This document shows positions 17,800 through 26,418 of a DNA stretch of 33,777 nt, one piece after another; the stretch's first letter is position 1, and the number at the start of each line of letters is the position of its first letter. The DNA comes from Comamonadaceae bacterium (GTDB taxonomy: Bacteria > Pseudomonadota > Gammaproteobacteria > Burkholderiales > Burkholderiaceae_C): assembly GCA_025352965.1 (NCBI GenBank), contig JANXRP010000128.1, forward strand, positions 1 to 33,777, read 5' to 3'. Position numbers and translations under genes: made by a program. The notes below the pieces were generated by a model. It was not told where the DNA came from, did not search any database, and saw only the letters and a list, made by a program, of their open reading frames with translations.

Positions 17800-18909
17800 T
17801 TATTTAGCTTCAATCTCATCGACCAAACGCAGTAAAGGCTTGAGCTCGATATAACGATTGCACGTAGCCCGCACATAAGCAATAAAGCGTGGCGTATCGG
17901 CCAAGTATTTGGGTTTGCCGTCGCGTAGCGTGAGCCGCGCAAAGATGCCCAAGATTTTGAGATGCCGCTGCAGACCCATCCATTCGACGGCTTTATAAAA
18001 CGTGCCGAAGTCGTCCGTCCATTCATCTAGCATGGGCAAGCCCGCCGCCTTGGCTTTTTGCCAATAGCGAATCGTTACGTCCAGCACGAAGTCTTCTTCC
18101 CAGCTTAAAAATGCGTCGCGCATGAGGCTTGCAATGTCGTAGGTGATGGGGCCATAAACCGCGTCTTGGAAATCGAGTACGCCGAGCATTTGCGCCGGCG
18201 TGGCGTTTTTTAATAGCTCGGGATACGGCGCCATCAAGTTGCGCGGCATGTAGTCGCGATGCACATAGACGCTGGGACTTGCTAAATTGTTGGCAACGAT
18301 ATAGCTGTAAGCCTTATCCAGTATGGCCTGCTGGCGTGCATCGAGTAGGGTACCTTTGTGCTTGGCGATGTACCAATCGGGGAAGAGTTGTAGTTCACGG
18401 CGCAAAAGCGCTTCGTCGTAGGGCGGCAACATATTAGGCTTGGATGCGAGTTGCCACGCCACCAACGCATCCAGCGCCTGGTCGTAGAGCGGCAAGTTGC
18501 TGCTGACGGTGCTACTGGTGTGCTCGTAGCCTGCTTGCTTGTCTAAAACATCGAGCATGGTTTTGCTGCCCAAATCGCTAAGCAGCATGAATCCGTCTGC
18601 AGTTTGCCAGTCAAGGATTTGCGGCACTAAGAGGCCTGCCAAGCGCAGTAGCTTGGCGATGCGAACAAAGGGCGCGCTGTCTTCCTTATCTGGCGGAGCA
18701 TCCATGATGATGAAGCTTTTGTTGGCAGAGTCAATTCTGAAATAACGCCTAAAGCTGGCGTCGGCCGAGGCGGGGCGCAGCGTTGCGATTTGCAGTTGGT
18801 GCGTGGTCGAGACGGTGGCTAACCAAGTGTCAAATTGCGTTAGGCGCGTGCTATCCGCCCAAACAATAGAAGAAGGTGTTGGCGCAGGAGAAATAGGGGG
18901 CTGTAGCAT
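17800..18909 (-). CDS. amgK: Aminoglycoside-phosphotransferase-fold kinase, AmgK-like
   Basis: Predicted anomeric MurNAc/GlcNAc kinase of the cell-wall recycling route, a member of the APH fold. The 369 residues show ASFRRYFRI near residue 50, an ATP-binding segment FIIMDAPP, the catalytic loop VYVHRDYMPRNLM, and the metal site VLDFQDAVYGPITYDIASLMRDAF. Placement opposite lptD is typical of AmgK in proteobacteria. The usual partner uridylyltransferase murU is not next to it: rsmE follows after 2 nt. The kinase fold is certain; the sugar substrate is inferred from similarity and context. The ATG lies only 10 nt from the lptD ATG. Confidence 0.78.
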   Translation of the reverse strand: MLQPPISPAPTPSSIVWADSTRLTQFDTWLATVSTTHQLQIATLRPASADASFRRYFRIDSANKSFIIMDAPPDKEDSAPFVRIAKLLRLAGLLVPQILDWQTADGFMLLSDLGSKTMLDVLDKQAGYEHTSSTVSSNLPLYDQALDALVAWQLASKPNMLPPYDEALLRRELQLFPDWYIAKHKGTLLDARQQAILDKAYSYIVANNLASPSVYVHRDYMPRNLMAPYPELLKNATPAQMLGVLDFQDAVYGPITYDIASLMRDAFLSWEEDFVLDVTIRYWQKAKAAGLPMLDEWTDDFGTFYKAVEWMGLQRHLKILGIFARLTLRDGKPKYLADTPRFIAYVRATCNRYIELKPLLRLVDEIEAK

Positions 18910-18910
18910 G

Positions 18911-18916
18911 GATAAT
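18911..18916 (+). promoter_or_regulatory. Candidate -10 box for lptD
   Basis: GATAAT (5/6 match to TATAAT) lies 3 nt before ATG 18920 and 6 nt before the second ATG at 18923. With normal spacing to the start site, transcription would begin at the second ATG, giving a leaderless lptD message. No Shine-Dalgarno and no clear -35 are present. On the other strand TTCAAT (18920-18915, 4/6) lies 5 nt before the amgK ATG. Confidence 0.42.
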
Positions 18917-18919
18917 TGA

Positions 18920-21256
18920 ATGATGTTTCTACGGGCTAGTCATCGCTATTATTTATTACCGCTTTTGATGGGCTCGGCACAGTTGGCTTTTGCACAATTT
19001 AAAACCAGCCCGATGCTGGGTGAACGCCTGCCAGAGAGTGTACGCAAACAAACGCCGACTTTCATTTTTGGCGATGCTGTGACAAGTCGCCCTGAGCTTG
19101 AAGTCATCATCGAGGGTAACGCCGAAATACGAAAAACAGAGACGGTGATTCGTGCCAAGCGCATTGAATATAACCAAGCCAGCGACGTTGCCAAACTCTC
19201 GGGCGATGTGGTGGTCAATCAAGGCGGCAATCGTTTTTGGGGTCCCTATCTTGAGCTTGGGATTAGCGACTTCGCTGGATTTTTTAGCCAGCCTAGTTAT
19301 CGGTTTTATAAAACAGGCGGGCAAGGTAGCGCTAAGCAGTTGGATTTTGTCAGTCAGCGCTCAGCTATCGCCAAGTTTGCCGACTACAGTACGTGCAAGC
19401 GACCCGAGGCGATGGATGGTAAGCCTTGGAAGCCAGATTGGATTTTGAATGCAGATCAAATCGACTTCAATATGGAAGAGGATATTGCGACCGCGTCTGG
19501 CACCACACTTCGGTTCAAAGATGTTCCGATCCTAGCGATTTCAAGCTTTAGTTTCCCCATGAGTGGGGCGAGAAAGTCGGGGCTGCTCGCACCATCTTTT
19601 ACCAGCGATAACCAAAGCGGATTCATTGTCACGCAGCCCGTGTATTGGAACATCGCGCCGAATCGTGACGCGACGCTTTATCCGACCACGATTGGACGGC
19701 GCGGTTTTAACTATGGTGGCGAGTTTCGCTACCTAGAGCCTAATAGTGTGGGCACGCTACGCGCGGACTATTTGCCAAACGACAAACTCGTGAACAGTAA
19801 TCGCTGGGCTTATGCGGTCGATCAACGCAATTTGATTCGAGCGCCGATTCAGGGTTCTAGTGATGTGACGATGACGTTGAAGTTAAATCGCGTCAGCGAC
19901 AACCAATATTGGCGCGATTTACCCAATTCCACTTCATCACTGACGCAGCGCCTGCTCAACAACGAACTCAATACCTCGGCTAATTTGAATGGCTGGGCCA
20001 CGCTGGCTCGTATTCAGCGTTGGCAAACTCTGCAAGATACGACCAGTACGATTGTGCCGCCATTTGACCGCAGTCAATTATTGACGCGCCGTAGTTTTAA
20101 TTTGCCTAGCGGCTTGAGTTTTCAGTTAGAGGGCGACATCACAGAATTTCGTTCGCGTCCTGAGTTGACCTTGCAACCCAATGGCACCAGGGCTTATGGG
20201 CTGGCGCAGGTGTCTAGGTCATGGATACAGCCGTGGGGTTACATCACGCCAAAACTCCAATGGCATGGAACGACCTATCACGTTGAGAATTCTGCCTTGG
20301 GGGTAGATACGACGAAACAGCGCGCCTTGCCTATTTTTAGCATCGATAGCGGTTTGTTTTTTGAGCGCGGCATGACACTTTTGGGGCGCGACTTCACGCA
20401 AACACTAGAGCCACGTGTGTTTTATGTGCGCACGCCTTATTTTGATCAGTCAGGCTTGCCCAACTACGACAGCGGTGCCAAAGACTTTAGCCTTTCAACG
20501 ATTTATAGCGAAAACAGCTTTGTCGGTAACGACCGCATCTCTGATATGCGGATGTTGACCTTAGGTGTCACGAGTAAGTTTTTAAATCCAGATACAGGTG
20601 CACAGGCTTTTAGTGCGGGTATTGCGCAGCGCTTTAGCTATATCGATCAATTGGTCACGCTACCTAATACGGCGGCGCCTACTAGCCGATTGAGTGATTA
20701 TTTGCTGAATGCGAGTGCCCGACTGTATCCTAGCTGGCAAGTCGATGGCACGGTTCAAGTGGGCGCTAACTCAGGGACAGCAGAACGAACCACGGTGAGC
20801 ACGCGCTATGCTCCTAGCAATTACCGATCCATCTCCGCAGCCTATCGTATGCAGCAAGGCGTGAGCGAACAAGTGGATGTGAACTGGCAGTGGCCACTGG
20901 GTGATTTGTTTCAGCGAGCAGATGCGAATGAGGGTGCAAATAGTGCTGGCCGCGGCCTTGGACCCAATCGCTGGTACAGCGTGGCACGGTTAAATTACAG
21001 CGCTTTTGATAAACGTCTTGTTGGTGCCATCGCGGGCTTTGAGTACGATGCCGACTGCTGGATTGGTCGTGTTGTCTTAGAGAAAACGCAATTGGATGCC
21101 AGTACGGTCAATCAACGTATCATGTTCCAAATCGAGTTCACGGGATTTTCACGATTAGGTACTAGTCCACTCGCCAGTTTGCGCAGTAACATTCCACGCT
21201 ATCAAAACTTGCGCGAGCAAATTACTGCGCCAAGTCGCTTCAGCCAATATGACTAA
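18920..21256 (+). CDS. lptD: LPS-assembly protein LptD
   Basis: Outer-membrane beta-barrel that inserts lipopolysaccharide into the outer leaflet with LptE. The 778 residues carry a signal peptide (about 1-25, LLPLLMGSAQLAFA), an LptA-like periplasmic domain (about 55-150: VIIEGNAEIRKTETVIRAKR, AKLSGDVVVNQGGNRFWG), and the barrel (about 190-778) starting near FSFPMSGARKSGLLAPSF. Only two cysteines occur, Cys159 (DYSTCKRP) and Cys713 (DADCWIGR), where E. coli LptD has four. ATG 18923 is an equally possible start (MFLRAS). It overlaps surA by 8 nt. Confidence 0.95.
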   Translation: MMFLRASHRYYLLPLLMGSAQLAFAQFKTSPMLGERLPESVRKQTPTFIFGDAVTSRPELEVIIEGNAEIRKTETVIRAKRIEYNQASDVAKLSGDVVVNQGGNRFWGPYLELGISDFAGFFSQPSYRFYKTGGQGSAKQLDFVSQRSAIAKFADYSTCKRPEAMDGKPWKPDWILNADQIDFNMEEDIATASGTTLRFKDVPILAISSFSFPMSGARKSGLLAPSFTSDNQSGFIVTQPVYWNIAPNRDATLYPTTIGRRGFNYGGEFRYLEPNSVGTLRADYLPNDKLVNSNRWAYAVDQRNLIRAPIQGSSDVTMTLKLNRVSDNQYWRDLPNSTSSLTQRLLNNELNTSANLNGWATLARIQRWQTLQDTTSTIVPPFDRSQLLTRRSFNLPSGLSFQLEGDITEFRSRPELTLQPNGTRAYGLAQVSRSWIQPWGYITPKLQWHGTTYHVENSALGVDTTKQRALPIFSIDSGLFFERGMTLLGRDFTQTLEPRVFYVRTPYFDQSGLPNYDSGAKDFSLSTIYSENSFVGNDRISDMRMLTLGVTSKFLNPDTGAQAFSAGIAQRFSYIDQLVTLPNTAAPTSRLSDYLLNASARLYPSWQVDGTVQVGANSGTAERTTVSTRYAPSNYRSISAAYRMQQGVSEQVDVNWQWPLGDLFQRADANEGANSAGRGLGPNRWYSVARLNYSAFDKRLVGAIAGFEYDADCWIGRVVLEKTQLDASTVNQRIMFQIEFTGFSRLGTSPLASLRSNIPRYQNLREQITAPSRFSQYD

Positions 21257-22679
21257 ATACAAATTACTTGCTGCCGTTTCTTTTTTATATTTATGTTTGA
21301 GCAGCATGGATACATTGGCACAGATCAGTGTCAAAAAACGTGCGCCAGCGGCAAAGGCAAAGGCTAAGCCCATCGCACCAGCGTCGACTCCCGAAGTTAA
21401 ATTACCCGAGCCAAGCGTTGCCGCTGCCGTCAACTTGGCGCCAGTTAATGTGCTGCGCGAAGTGGACTATATCGTGGCGCTTGTGAATTCAGAGCCTATT
21501 ACGCGCAACGACGTGCTTATTAGGCAAAAGCGACTGCAAGCACAGTGGGCGACTCAGGGGGTGTCTCCCCCAACTGAGCAAGAGCTTTTTAAACGTGTAC
21601 TTGAGCAGTTGATCGATGAGCGCGTGATGCTCCAAATGGCGAAAGACGATGGCGTGCGAATTTCAGATTCGCAGTTAAACGAGGCGCTTGTCAATATGGC
21701 TCGGCAAAGTCAGCTGGAGGGCTTGAGGGAGCTGCAGGCCACTTATGAAGCGGAGGGGGGTAATTGGAGTAATTACCGCGAAGAAATCCGTGGGGAGCTC
21801 ATTCGTGCGCAAATCCGTGAGCGTGAGGTGAGTGCACGCGTGCGCGTCAGTGAGAGTGATGTTGATCAAGCTTTGCAAGATCAAAAAGCGGACACTAAAG
21901 GCAGCCAAGATATTAACCTTGCCCAAATTTTGGTCGCCCTACCAGACAATCCAACTCCGACGGAAGTGGCGTTGGCTAGAGAGCGCGCCCAGAAAGTTTT
22001 AACCGAGGCGCGTAGGGGCGTGGACTTTGCGAAACTGGCAGAGCAAGCCTCGGATGCGGCAGACAAAGCCAAAGGCGGTGTGATGGGTTTGCGTGCGGCG
22101 GATCGCTATCCAACACTTTTTGTGGAGGCCACTAAAGAGCTCAAAGTGGGTGAGGCGAGTGACATCCAGCGTAGTGATGCAGGATTTCATATTCTTAAAT
22201 TATTAGAGCGCCAAAGCAGCAGTACAGCAACGATTGTGCAATCTCGTGTGCGTCATATTTTGTTGCCTATTACCGCCCAGCTGAATGAAGAGCAGGCAAA
22301 AGCTCAGCTGCGAAACTATAAAGCACAAATTGAATCTAATCGTAGTACGTTTGCCGCCCTTGCGCGCGAGCATTCTGTAGATGGCTCCGCCGCTCAAGGC
22401 GGTGATTTGGGATGGACGACGCCGGGTCTTTTTGTGCCAGAGTTTGAGCGTGTGATGAGTGCACTCCCGACAGGTAAGGTCTCGGAGCCGTTTACATCAC
22501 GGTTTGGCGTGCACTTGCTGGAAGTGGTTGATCGCAAAGCGGTAGCAGTGAGTGTGCGTGAACAGCGCGAAGCGGTGCGAAATCAGCTGCGTGAAAAGAA
22601 AGCGGGTGAGGCTTATGTGCTTTGGATTGCCGACGCACGTGGACGCGCTTTTGTTGAATATAAAAACGCCGCGCAATGA
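21249..22679 (+). CDS. surA: Periplasmic chaperone/peptidyl-prolyl isomerase SurA
   Basis: Escorts unfolded outer-membrane proteins, LptD among them, through the periplasm. The 476 residues have a signal peptide (about 1-24, ending DTLA) and a Lys/Ala/Pro-rich stretch (about 28-60). The SurA N-terminal chaperone domain starts at DYIVALVNSEPITRNDVLIR, and two parvulin domains follow (about 215-320: INLAQILVALP, KLAEQASDAADKAKGGVMG; about 330-430: RVRHILLPI, AREHSVDGSAAQGGDLGWTTPG). Coupled to lptD by an 8-nt overlap; rsmA follows 10 nt later. The pdxA gene found between surA and rsmA in enterics is absent. Confidence 0.95.
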   Translation: MTKYKLLAAVSFLYLCLSSMDTLAQISVKKRAPAAKAKAKPIAPASTPEVKLPEPSVAAAVNLAPVNVLREVDYIVALVNSEPITRNDVLIRQKRLQAQWATQGVSPPTEQELFKRVLEQLIDERVMLQMAKDDGVRISDSQLNEALVNMARQSQLEGLRELQATYEAEGGNWSNYREEIRGELIRAQIREREVSARVRVSESDVDQALQDQKADTKGSQDINLAQILVALPDNPTPTEVALARERAQKVLTEARRGVDFAKLAEQASDAADKAKGGVMGLRAADRYPTLFVEATKELKVGEASDIQRSDAGFHILKLLERQSSSTATIVQSRVRHILLPITAQLNEEQAKAQLRNYKAQIESNRSTFAALAREHSVDGSAAQGGDLGWTTPGLFVPEFERVMSALPTGKVSEPFTSRFGVHLLEVVDRKAVAVSVREQREAVRNQLREKKAGEAYVLWIADARGRAFVEYKNAAQ

Positions 22680-22689
22680 GTGAGCTGCG

Positions 22690-23469
22690 ATGAAGACGCA
22701 CATTCCGCGCAAGCGTTTTGGGCAACATTTCTTGTCTGATAACGGGATGATTGGTGACATCGTGGCGGCTATTGCGCCCGTGCATGATGACTTTATGGTT
22801 GAAATTGGTCCTGGCCTTGGCGCCATGACGATGCCGCTGCTAGAGGGGTTGGATCACTTGACGGTGATCGAGCTAGATCGTGATCTAGCTGTTCGGCTGA
22901 GACAAAAAGACAAGATCACGGTGATTGAGTCGGATGTGCTGAAGGTTGATTTTGCCGTGATTGCTGCTAGCGCTAGGCCAAGCCTGATACGGGTTGTGGG
23001 CAATTTGCCGTACAACATCTCGACGCCCATCTTGTTTCATTTGTTGGATGTCGCACACCTCGTGCAAGACCAACACTTCATGCTGCAAAAAGAAGTGATT
23101 GATCGCATGGTAGCGAAGCCTGCCACGTCTGACTATGGCCGCCTCAGCGTGATGCTGCAGTGGCGTTATGAGATGCAGTCGTTGTTTAACGTGCCGCCCG
23201 AATCTTTTAACCCGCCGCCGCGGGTCATGAGCGCCATCGTGCGAATGCGGCCTCGTCCTGTGCCTGCTACCCTAGAGGTTGCTGGTTTGAGCGAGATTGT
23301 GAAAGTGGCGTTTAGCCAAAGACGCAAGTTATTGCGTCACACCCTGGGCAGATGGCTAGATGAAAAAAGCTTTGGTGGCAGTTTTGATGTACAGCGCCGA
23401 GCCGAAGAAGTGCCTGTTAGCGAGTACATACAACTCGCGCAAAATACTCAGCTGGCAGCGAGCCAATAA
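22690..23469 (+). CDS. rsmA: 16S rRNA (adenine-1518/1519-N6)-dimethyltransferase
   Basis: Dimethylates the two adjacent adenines near the 3' end of 16S rRNA. The 259 residues have [15 protein letters not shown] at the start, the SAM-binding [24 protein letters not shown], and the catalytic [15 protein letters not shown] (motif IV). The C-terminal substrate domain includes [16 protein letters not shown] 22690 gives the normal family start. The 3' end overlaps the convergent barstar-family gene by 22 nt. Confidence 0.97.
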   Translation: MKTHIPRKRFGQHFLSDNGMIGDIVAAIAPVHDDFMVEIGPGLGAMTMPLLEGLDHLTVIELDRDLAVRLRQKDKITVIESDVLKVDFAVIAASARPSLIRVVGNLPYNISTPILFHLLDVAHLVQDQHFMLQKEVIDRMVAKPATSDYGRLSVMLQWRYEMQSLFNVPPESFNPPPRVMSAIVRMRPRPVPATLEVAGLSEIVKVAFSQRRKLLRHTLGRWLDEKSFGGSFDVQRRAEEVPVSEYIQLAQNTQLAASQ

Positions 23470-24035
23470 CCTGCGTTGAAGGGGCTGCTCATGCGCAGGG
23501 CGAGCGGCGAGACATCCACCAACTTGTCAGTCGGCATAGGCTCATCAAATCCTTCGAGCTCTTGTCCGTCTTTGCCAGTGCCAGCCTCGCCAGCGGTGCG
23601 AGCCACGGAGAAAGAGTAAAAACAGCGAAATGGAATTTTGCGGTCATGCCAATAATCGGCCGCGTCGCGGAAGATATCGATCAATTGTTCGCGTGTTTCT
23701 TTGTCGAACTTGGAAGTGATCGGGATGTGCTCCAGCACCAAAATAAAGCCAGCCTGTTGGCCTGCTTTGTAAATGGGATCAGTCAGGCAGTCGTACAGGG
23801 CATCAAAATTTTTGCCAAAGTGCGAAGGGAACGTGAACTGTAGAGCAATCGTGTCCAAGATGTCTTGCTTGGTTTGCGTGGCACCTAAATTGGCGTATAA
23901 AAAATGATGCCCTAATTGGGTTGCGGCAGCTTGCAATTCTTCAACACCGTGGGCGCGAATTGATTGCACGATATTGGGTTTGACGCGCTTGAGGGGTTGA
24001 TCTTTAATGATTTCTTGGGCAGGCAGGGTATTCAT
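23448..24035 (-). CDS. Barstar-family ribonuclease inhibitor
   Basis: Cytoplasmic inhibitor predicted to neutralise the RNase encoded just upstream. From ATG 24035 the protein has 195 residues, roughly twice the length of classical barstar. The barstar fold covers about residues 50-150, with [19 protein letters not shown] matching the inhibitory helix region (Asp in NFDALYD) and FILVLEHI as a core strand. An N-terminal extension of about 45 residues ([20 protein letters not shown]) and an Asp/Pro-rich C-terminal tail ([20 protein letters not shown]) are not part of the minimal inhibitor. A further in-frame extension to 24101 runs into the RNase gene and is unlikely. It starts 14 nt after the RNase stop. 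Confidence 0.83.
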   Translation of the reverse strand: MNTLPAQEIIKDQPLKRVKPNIVQSIRAHGVEELQAAATQLGHHFLYANLGATQTKQDILDTIALQFTFPSHFGKNFDALYDCLTDPIYKAGQQAGFILVLEHIPITSKFDKETREQLIDIFRDAADYWHDRKIPFRCFYSFSVARTAGEAGTGKDGQELEGFDEPMPTDKLVDVSPLALRMSSPFNAGYWLAAS

Positions 24036-24049
24036 GGTTTTTATTTTTC

Positions 24050-24415
24050 TTAGGGCATGATTCTTTTGAAAGACGCGTAGTGATCGTCGGTGTAATAGCA
24101 AGTGTCAAACGTTTTTTTCTTTTCACCCCCGCAAACAATGCGTATTGCGCCGCGGTTTTTGGTTGCTGGCGTTTTGACCGTGTACTCGTGGTAATAACCG
24201 TGTTTTTGCTGCGGCAATTGGCGTTCACGATTACCAAAGACCACACCGTCTTTTTCGTAGGGGAAGGGGCCACCCTGTTGAATTAAGGTGTAGGTGCTTT
24301 GAGCTTGTTTGGGCAGCTCAGCCAGGACAATATTGTTTGAAAAAGCCAATGCGGCAGCCGAACTCGCAAAAAGAACGAGTGAAACTAAAAATCGAGTTAA
24401 ATTTTTTGGAAACAT
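24050..24415 (-). CDS. Secreted guanyl-specific ribonuclease (barnase/RNase Sa type)
   Basis: The 121 residues begin with a signal peptide (about 1-24, VSLVLFASSAAALA), so the mature enzyme is about 97 residues, as in RNase Sa. The N1/T1-family core is visible: GGPFPYEKDGVVFGNRERQLP (guanine-binding region), the general base Glu77 in HEYTV, Arg92 in RIVCGG, and His112 in YYTDDHYASFKRI, the last matching barnase's C-terminal His strand. Cys95 and Cys106 could form a disulfide. Expected action is cleavage of RNA 3' of G, outside the cytoplasm. GGAGG lies 9 nt before the ATG. The inhibitor gene follows directly, and the metH module precedes it by 75 nt on the same strand. Confidence 0.87.
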   Translation of the reverse strand: MFPKNLTRFLVSLVLFASSAAALAFSNNIVLAELPKQAQSTYTLIQQGGPFPYEKDGVVFGNRERQLPQQKHGYYHEYTVKTPATKNRGAIRIVCGGEKKKTFDTCYYTDDHYASFKRIMP

Positions 24416-24490
24416 GCGGTCTGACCTCCAGCCAAACCTCTAGTGTGAGGCTAAATGCTAAAAAAATCAAGCCCTTAGCGCAAGAAGTGC
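24416..24490 (-). promoter_or_regulatory. Leader between metH module and RNase gene
   Basis: This 75-nt gap holds the RNase Shine-Dalgarno (GGAGG, complement of 24425-24429). It also holds a small hairpin, CCTC/GAGG around six bases (24437-24450), overlapping an alternative AGCC/GGCT pairing (24430-24433 with 24449-24452). The same CCTC could instead pair with the Shine-Dalgarno. A T-run on this strand (24460-24466) follows the metH stop but lacks a convincing GC stem, so termination is not established. Confidence 0.3.
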
Positions 24491-25525
24491 TTAATAATTA
24501 AGCATGCGAGGGGGTAATTTAAACACCGCATGACCAATCGCGCCAATGTGCTCTGGCGTCGTGCCGCAACAGCCGCCCACAATGTTGACTAGGCCCTCTG
24601 CCCCAAATTCGTGCAATAAACGGCTCGTGACCTCGGGCGTTTCGTCAAAACCTGTCTCTGCCATCGGATTGGGCAGGCCCGCATTGGGGTAGCAGCTAAT
24701 AAAGGTATCGTCCGCCACTTTGGCCAATTCTTGAATGTACGGACGCATCAGCGCTGCGCCTAGCGCACAGTTCAATCCCACCGCCAGTGGCTCTGCATGG
24801 CGGATGGAGTGCCAAAACGCTGTCACCGTTTGCCCGCTTAAGATGCGCCCAGATGCGTCGGTCACCGTGCCGCTGATGATGATGGGCAGACATTCGCCGC
24901 TAGCCTCAAAGTACTCGTCAATGGCAAAGAGCGCAGCCTTCGCGTTCAAGGTATCAAAAATGGTTTCAACCAAAAGTAAATCTGAGCCACCCTCGACGAG
25001 CGCTTCTACCTGCTCGTAGTAAGCGGCTCGCAGCTGTTCAAAGCTGACATTGCGCGCACCAGGGTCATTCACGTCAGGGCTAATGCTGGCGGTTTTGGGT
25101 GTGGGACCTAATGCGCCTGCGACAAAGCGCGGTTTATCAGGAGTCGAAAACTTATCGCAAGCCGCTCTGGCTAACTTGGCAGATGCCAGATTCATCTCCT
25201 TGGCTAGATCCTGCATGTCGTAGTCAGCCTGCGCCACTGTGGTCGCACCAAAGGTGTTGGTCTCCACCATGTCCGCACCAGCGGCAAGGTAGCCCTCGTG
25301 GATGTCGCGAATGATGTCAGGGCGCGTGAGACTCAGCAGCTCGTTATTCCCTTTAATGTCTTTGTGGAAATCTTTAAACCGCTCACCGCGAAACTGCGCT
25401 TCGTTCAATTTGAAGCGCTGCACCATCGTGCCCATGGCACCATCCAAAATCATGATTCTGTTTTTGAGAATCTCAGGGAGCGCTTGCCCGCGTGTGTACT
25501 CGCGCGTATATTTTTTTGCAGTCAT
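24491..25525 (-). CDS. metH: Homocysteine S-methyltransferase module of split methionine synthase
   Basis: Corresponds to the N-terminal homocysteine-binding barrel of cobalamin-dependent MetH: transfers a methyl group to homocysteine to form methionine. The 344 residues show [20 protein letters not shown], the zinc ligands Cys253 (GLNCALGA) and Cys319/Cys320 ([14 protein letters not shown]), and [17 protein letters not shown]. The folate, cobalamin and activation domains are missing and not in the window; betaproteobacteria often encode them as a second protein. ATG 25525 has no Shine-Dalgarno but a TAAAAT hexamer 6 nt upstream. An independent methyltransferase using another methyl donor is less likely given the MetH-type N-terminus. 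Confidence 0.86.
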   Translation of the reverse strand: MTAKKYTREYTRGQALPEILKNRIMILDGAMGTMVQRFKLNEAQFRGERFKDFHKDIKGNNELLSLTRPDIIRDIHEGYLAAGADMVETNTFGATTVAQADYDMQDLAKEMNLASAKLARAACDKFSTPDKPRFVAGALGPTPKTASISPDVNDPGARNVSFEQLRAAYYEQVEALVEGGSDLLLVETIFDTLNAKAALFAIDEYFEASGECLPIIISGTVTDASGRILSGQTVTAFWHSIRHAEPLAVGLNCALGAALMRPYIQELAKVADDTFISCYPNAGLPNPMAETGFDETPEVTSRLLHEFGAEGLVNIVGGCCGTTPEHIGAIGHAVFKLPPRMLNY

Positions 25526-25531
25526 TGCCTG

Positions 25532-25541
25532 ATTTTAGAAT
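25532..25541. promoter_or_regulatory. Overlapping divergent -10 boxes, metH / rhodanese
   Basis: Plus strand: TAGAAT (25536-25541, 5/6 match) ends 7 nt before ATG 25549. Minus strand: TAAAAT (25537-25532, 5/6 match) ends 6 nt before ATG 25525. The two boxes share two base pairs, and both predict transcripts starting at the start codon. TTTGCA (25515-25520) is a possible -35 for the rhodanese gene at 15-nt spacing; none is seen for metH. Confidence 0.5.
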
Positions 25542-25548
25542 AGAGCGT

Positions 25549-25941
25549 ATGAAACACCTCTCTCCTCGCCAAAGCTGGGACTTGCTGCAAGCCAAGTCAG
25601 ATGCCGTCCTAGTCGATGTTCGTATGGAAATTGAATCACTCTACGTGGGGCGGCCGCCACGAGCCATCAACATTCCTTGGTACGAGTTTCCAAATTTTGA
25701 GTCTGATGCCGTCGTTTTTGTGCAAGCTGTTGAGCGCGAAGTTGCCAGTAAAGATCAAACGATTGTGCTGATTTGCAGAAGCGGATCGCGCACACTCGAT
25801 GCAGGGGAAGCCTTGGTGCGAGCGGGCTTCACCCAAGTCGTCAACGTCGTCAATGGTTTTGAAGGTGATTTAGATGCCAATGACCATCGCAGCACCGTGA
25901 ACGGTTGGCGTTTTGATGGGTTACCTTGGGAGCAGATGTAA
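25549..25941 (+). CDS. Rhodanese-like domain protein
   Basis: Single-domain sulfurtransferase of 130 residues. The active-site loop CRSGSR carries the persulfide-forming Cys76. Earlier rhodanese motifs are VLVDVRMEIESLYVG and AINIPWYEF, and NVVNGFEGD follows the loop. No signal peptide, so cytoplasmic. ATG 25549 begins the conserved LSPRQSWDLL; longer frames would overlap the divergent metH start. Its likely role is sulfur transfer, acceptor unknown. The stop is 3 nt from the stop of the convergent OsmC gene. Confidence 0.9.
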   Translation: MKHLSPRQSWDLLQAKSDAVLVDVRMEIESLYVGRPPRAINIPWYEFPNFESDAVVFVQAVEREVASKDQTIVLICRSGSRTLDAGEALVRAGFTQVVNVVNGFEGDLDANDHRSTVNGWRFDGLPWEQM

Positions 25942-25944
25942 CTC

Positions 25945-26394
25945 TTAAACCTCCGTGTAATCAAACCCAGTCGTAATCTCCGCCATCTTGCCAAGCATGA
26001 TGGACGCGGAGCAATATTTGTCGTGGCTCATCGCAATGGCGCGTTCAATGGCGGAAGCTGGAATCCCTTTGCCCGTGACGCTAAATTGCATATGAATCTT
26101 GGTAAAAATTTTCGGATCAACTTCGGCGCGTTCGCTGGTTAGCTTGACAGAGCAACCCCGCACATCGTGCCGACCGCGCTTGAGGATGAGCACCACGTCG
26201 TAAGCCGAGCAGCCGCCTGTGCCAGCCAGCAGCAGCTCCATGGGGCGCGGCGCTAAATTCTGCCCGCCGTTTTCGGGTTTGGCTGCGTCTGGTGCGCCGT
26301 CCATCATCAGCGTGTGACCTGTCCCTGTTTCCGCTAAAAATCCCATGTTGGAGTTGGCACCCGTAGCGCCCGTCCAGCTGACTGTGCATTGCAT
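25945..26394 (-). CDS. OsmC family protein
   Basis: Small redox protein of the OsmC/Ohr superfamily, 149 residues. The two cysteines expected in peroxide-reducing members are present: Cys62 in GTGGCSAYDVV and Cys128 in DKYCSASIML. The N-terminus MQCTVSWTGATG and length resemble the YhfA-type branch rather than Ohr; substrate is not predictable. AAGGA lies about 7 nt before the ATG, so unlike its divergent neighbour ilvA it has a conventional ribosome site, and its promoter must lie inside ilvA. Confidence 0.88.
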   Translation of the reverse strand: MQCTVSWTGATGANSNMGFLAETGTGHTLMMDGAPDAAKPENGGQNLAPRPMELLLAGTGGCSAYDVVLILKRGRHDVRGCSVKLTSERAEVDPKIFTKIHMQFSVTGKGIPASAIERAIAMSHDKYCSASIMLGKMAEITTGFDYTEV

Positions 26395-26404
26395 ATTTGT
26401 TCCT

Positions 26405-26410
26405 TATGAT
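26405..26410 (+). promoter_or_regulatory. Candidate -10 box for ilvA
   Basis: TATGAT (5/6 match to TATAAT) ends 8 nt before ATG 26419, leaving room for a leader of at most about two bases, and no Shine-Dalgarno is present. The -35 region (around 26382-26388) has only weak matches. The OsmC start codon is 24 nt away on the other strand. Confidence 0.45.
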
Positions 26411-26418
26411 TGAGCACT

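Noticed and set aside
24036-24101. Longer start for the barstar-family protein
   Set aside because: It would overlap the RNase coding region by 52 nt and adds a basic, non-conserved segment.
24455-24490. Rho-independent terminator after the metH module
   Set aside because: There is a run of seven T on the coding strand, but the flanking GCTAA/TTAGC pairing is short with a long loop containing the T-run itself.
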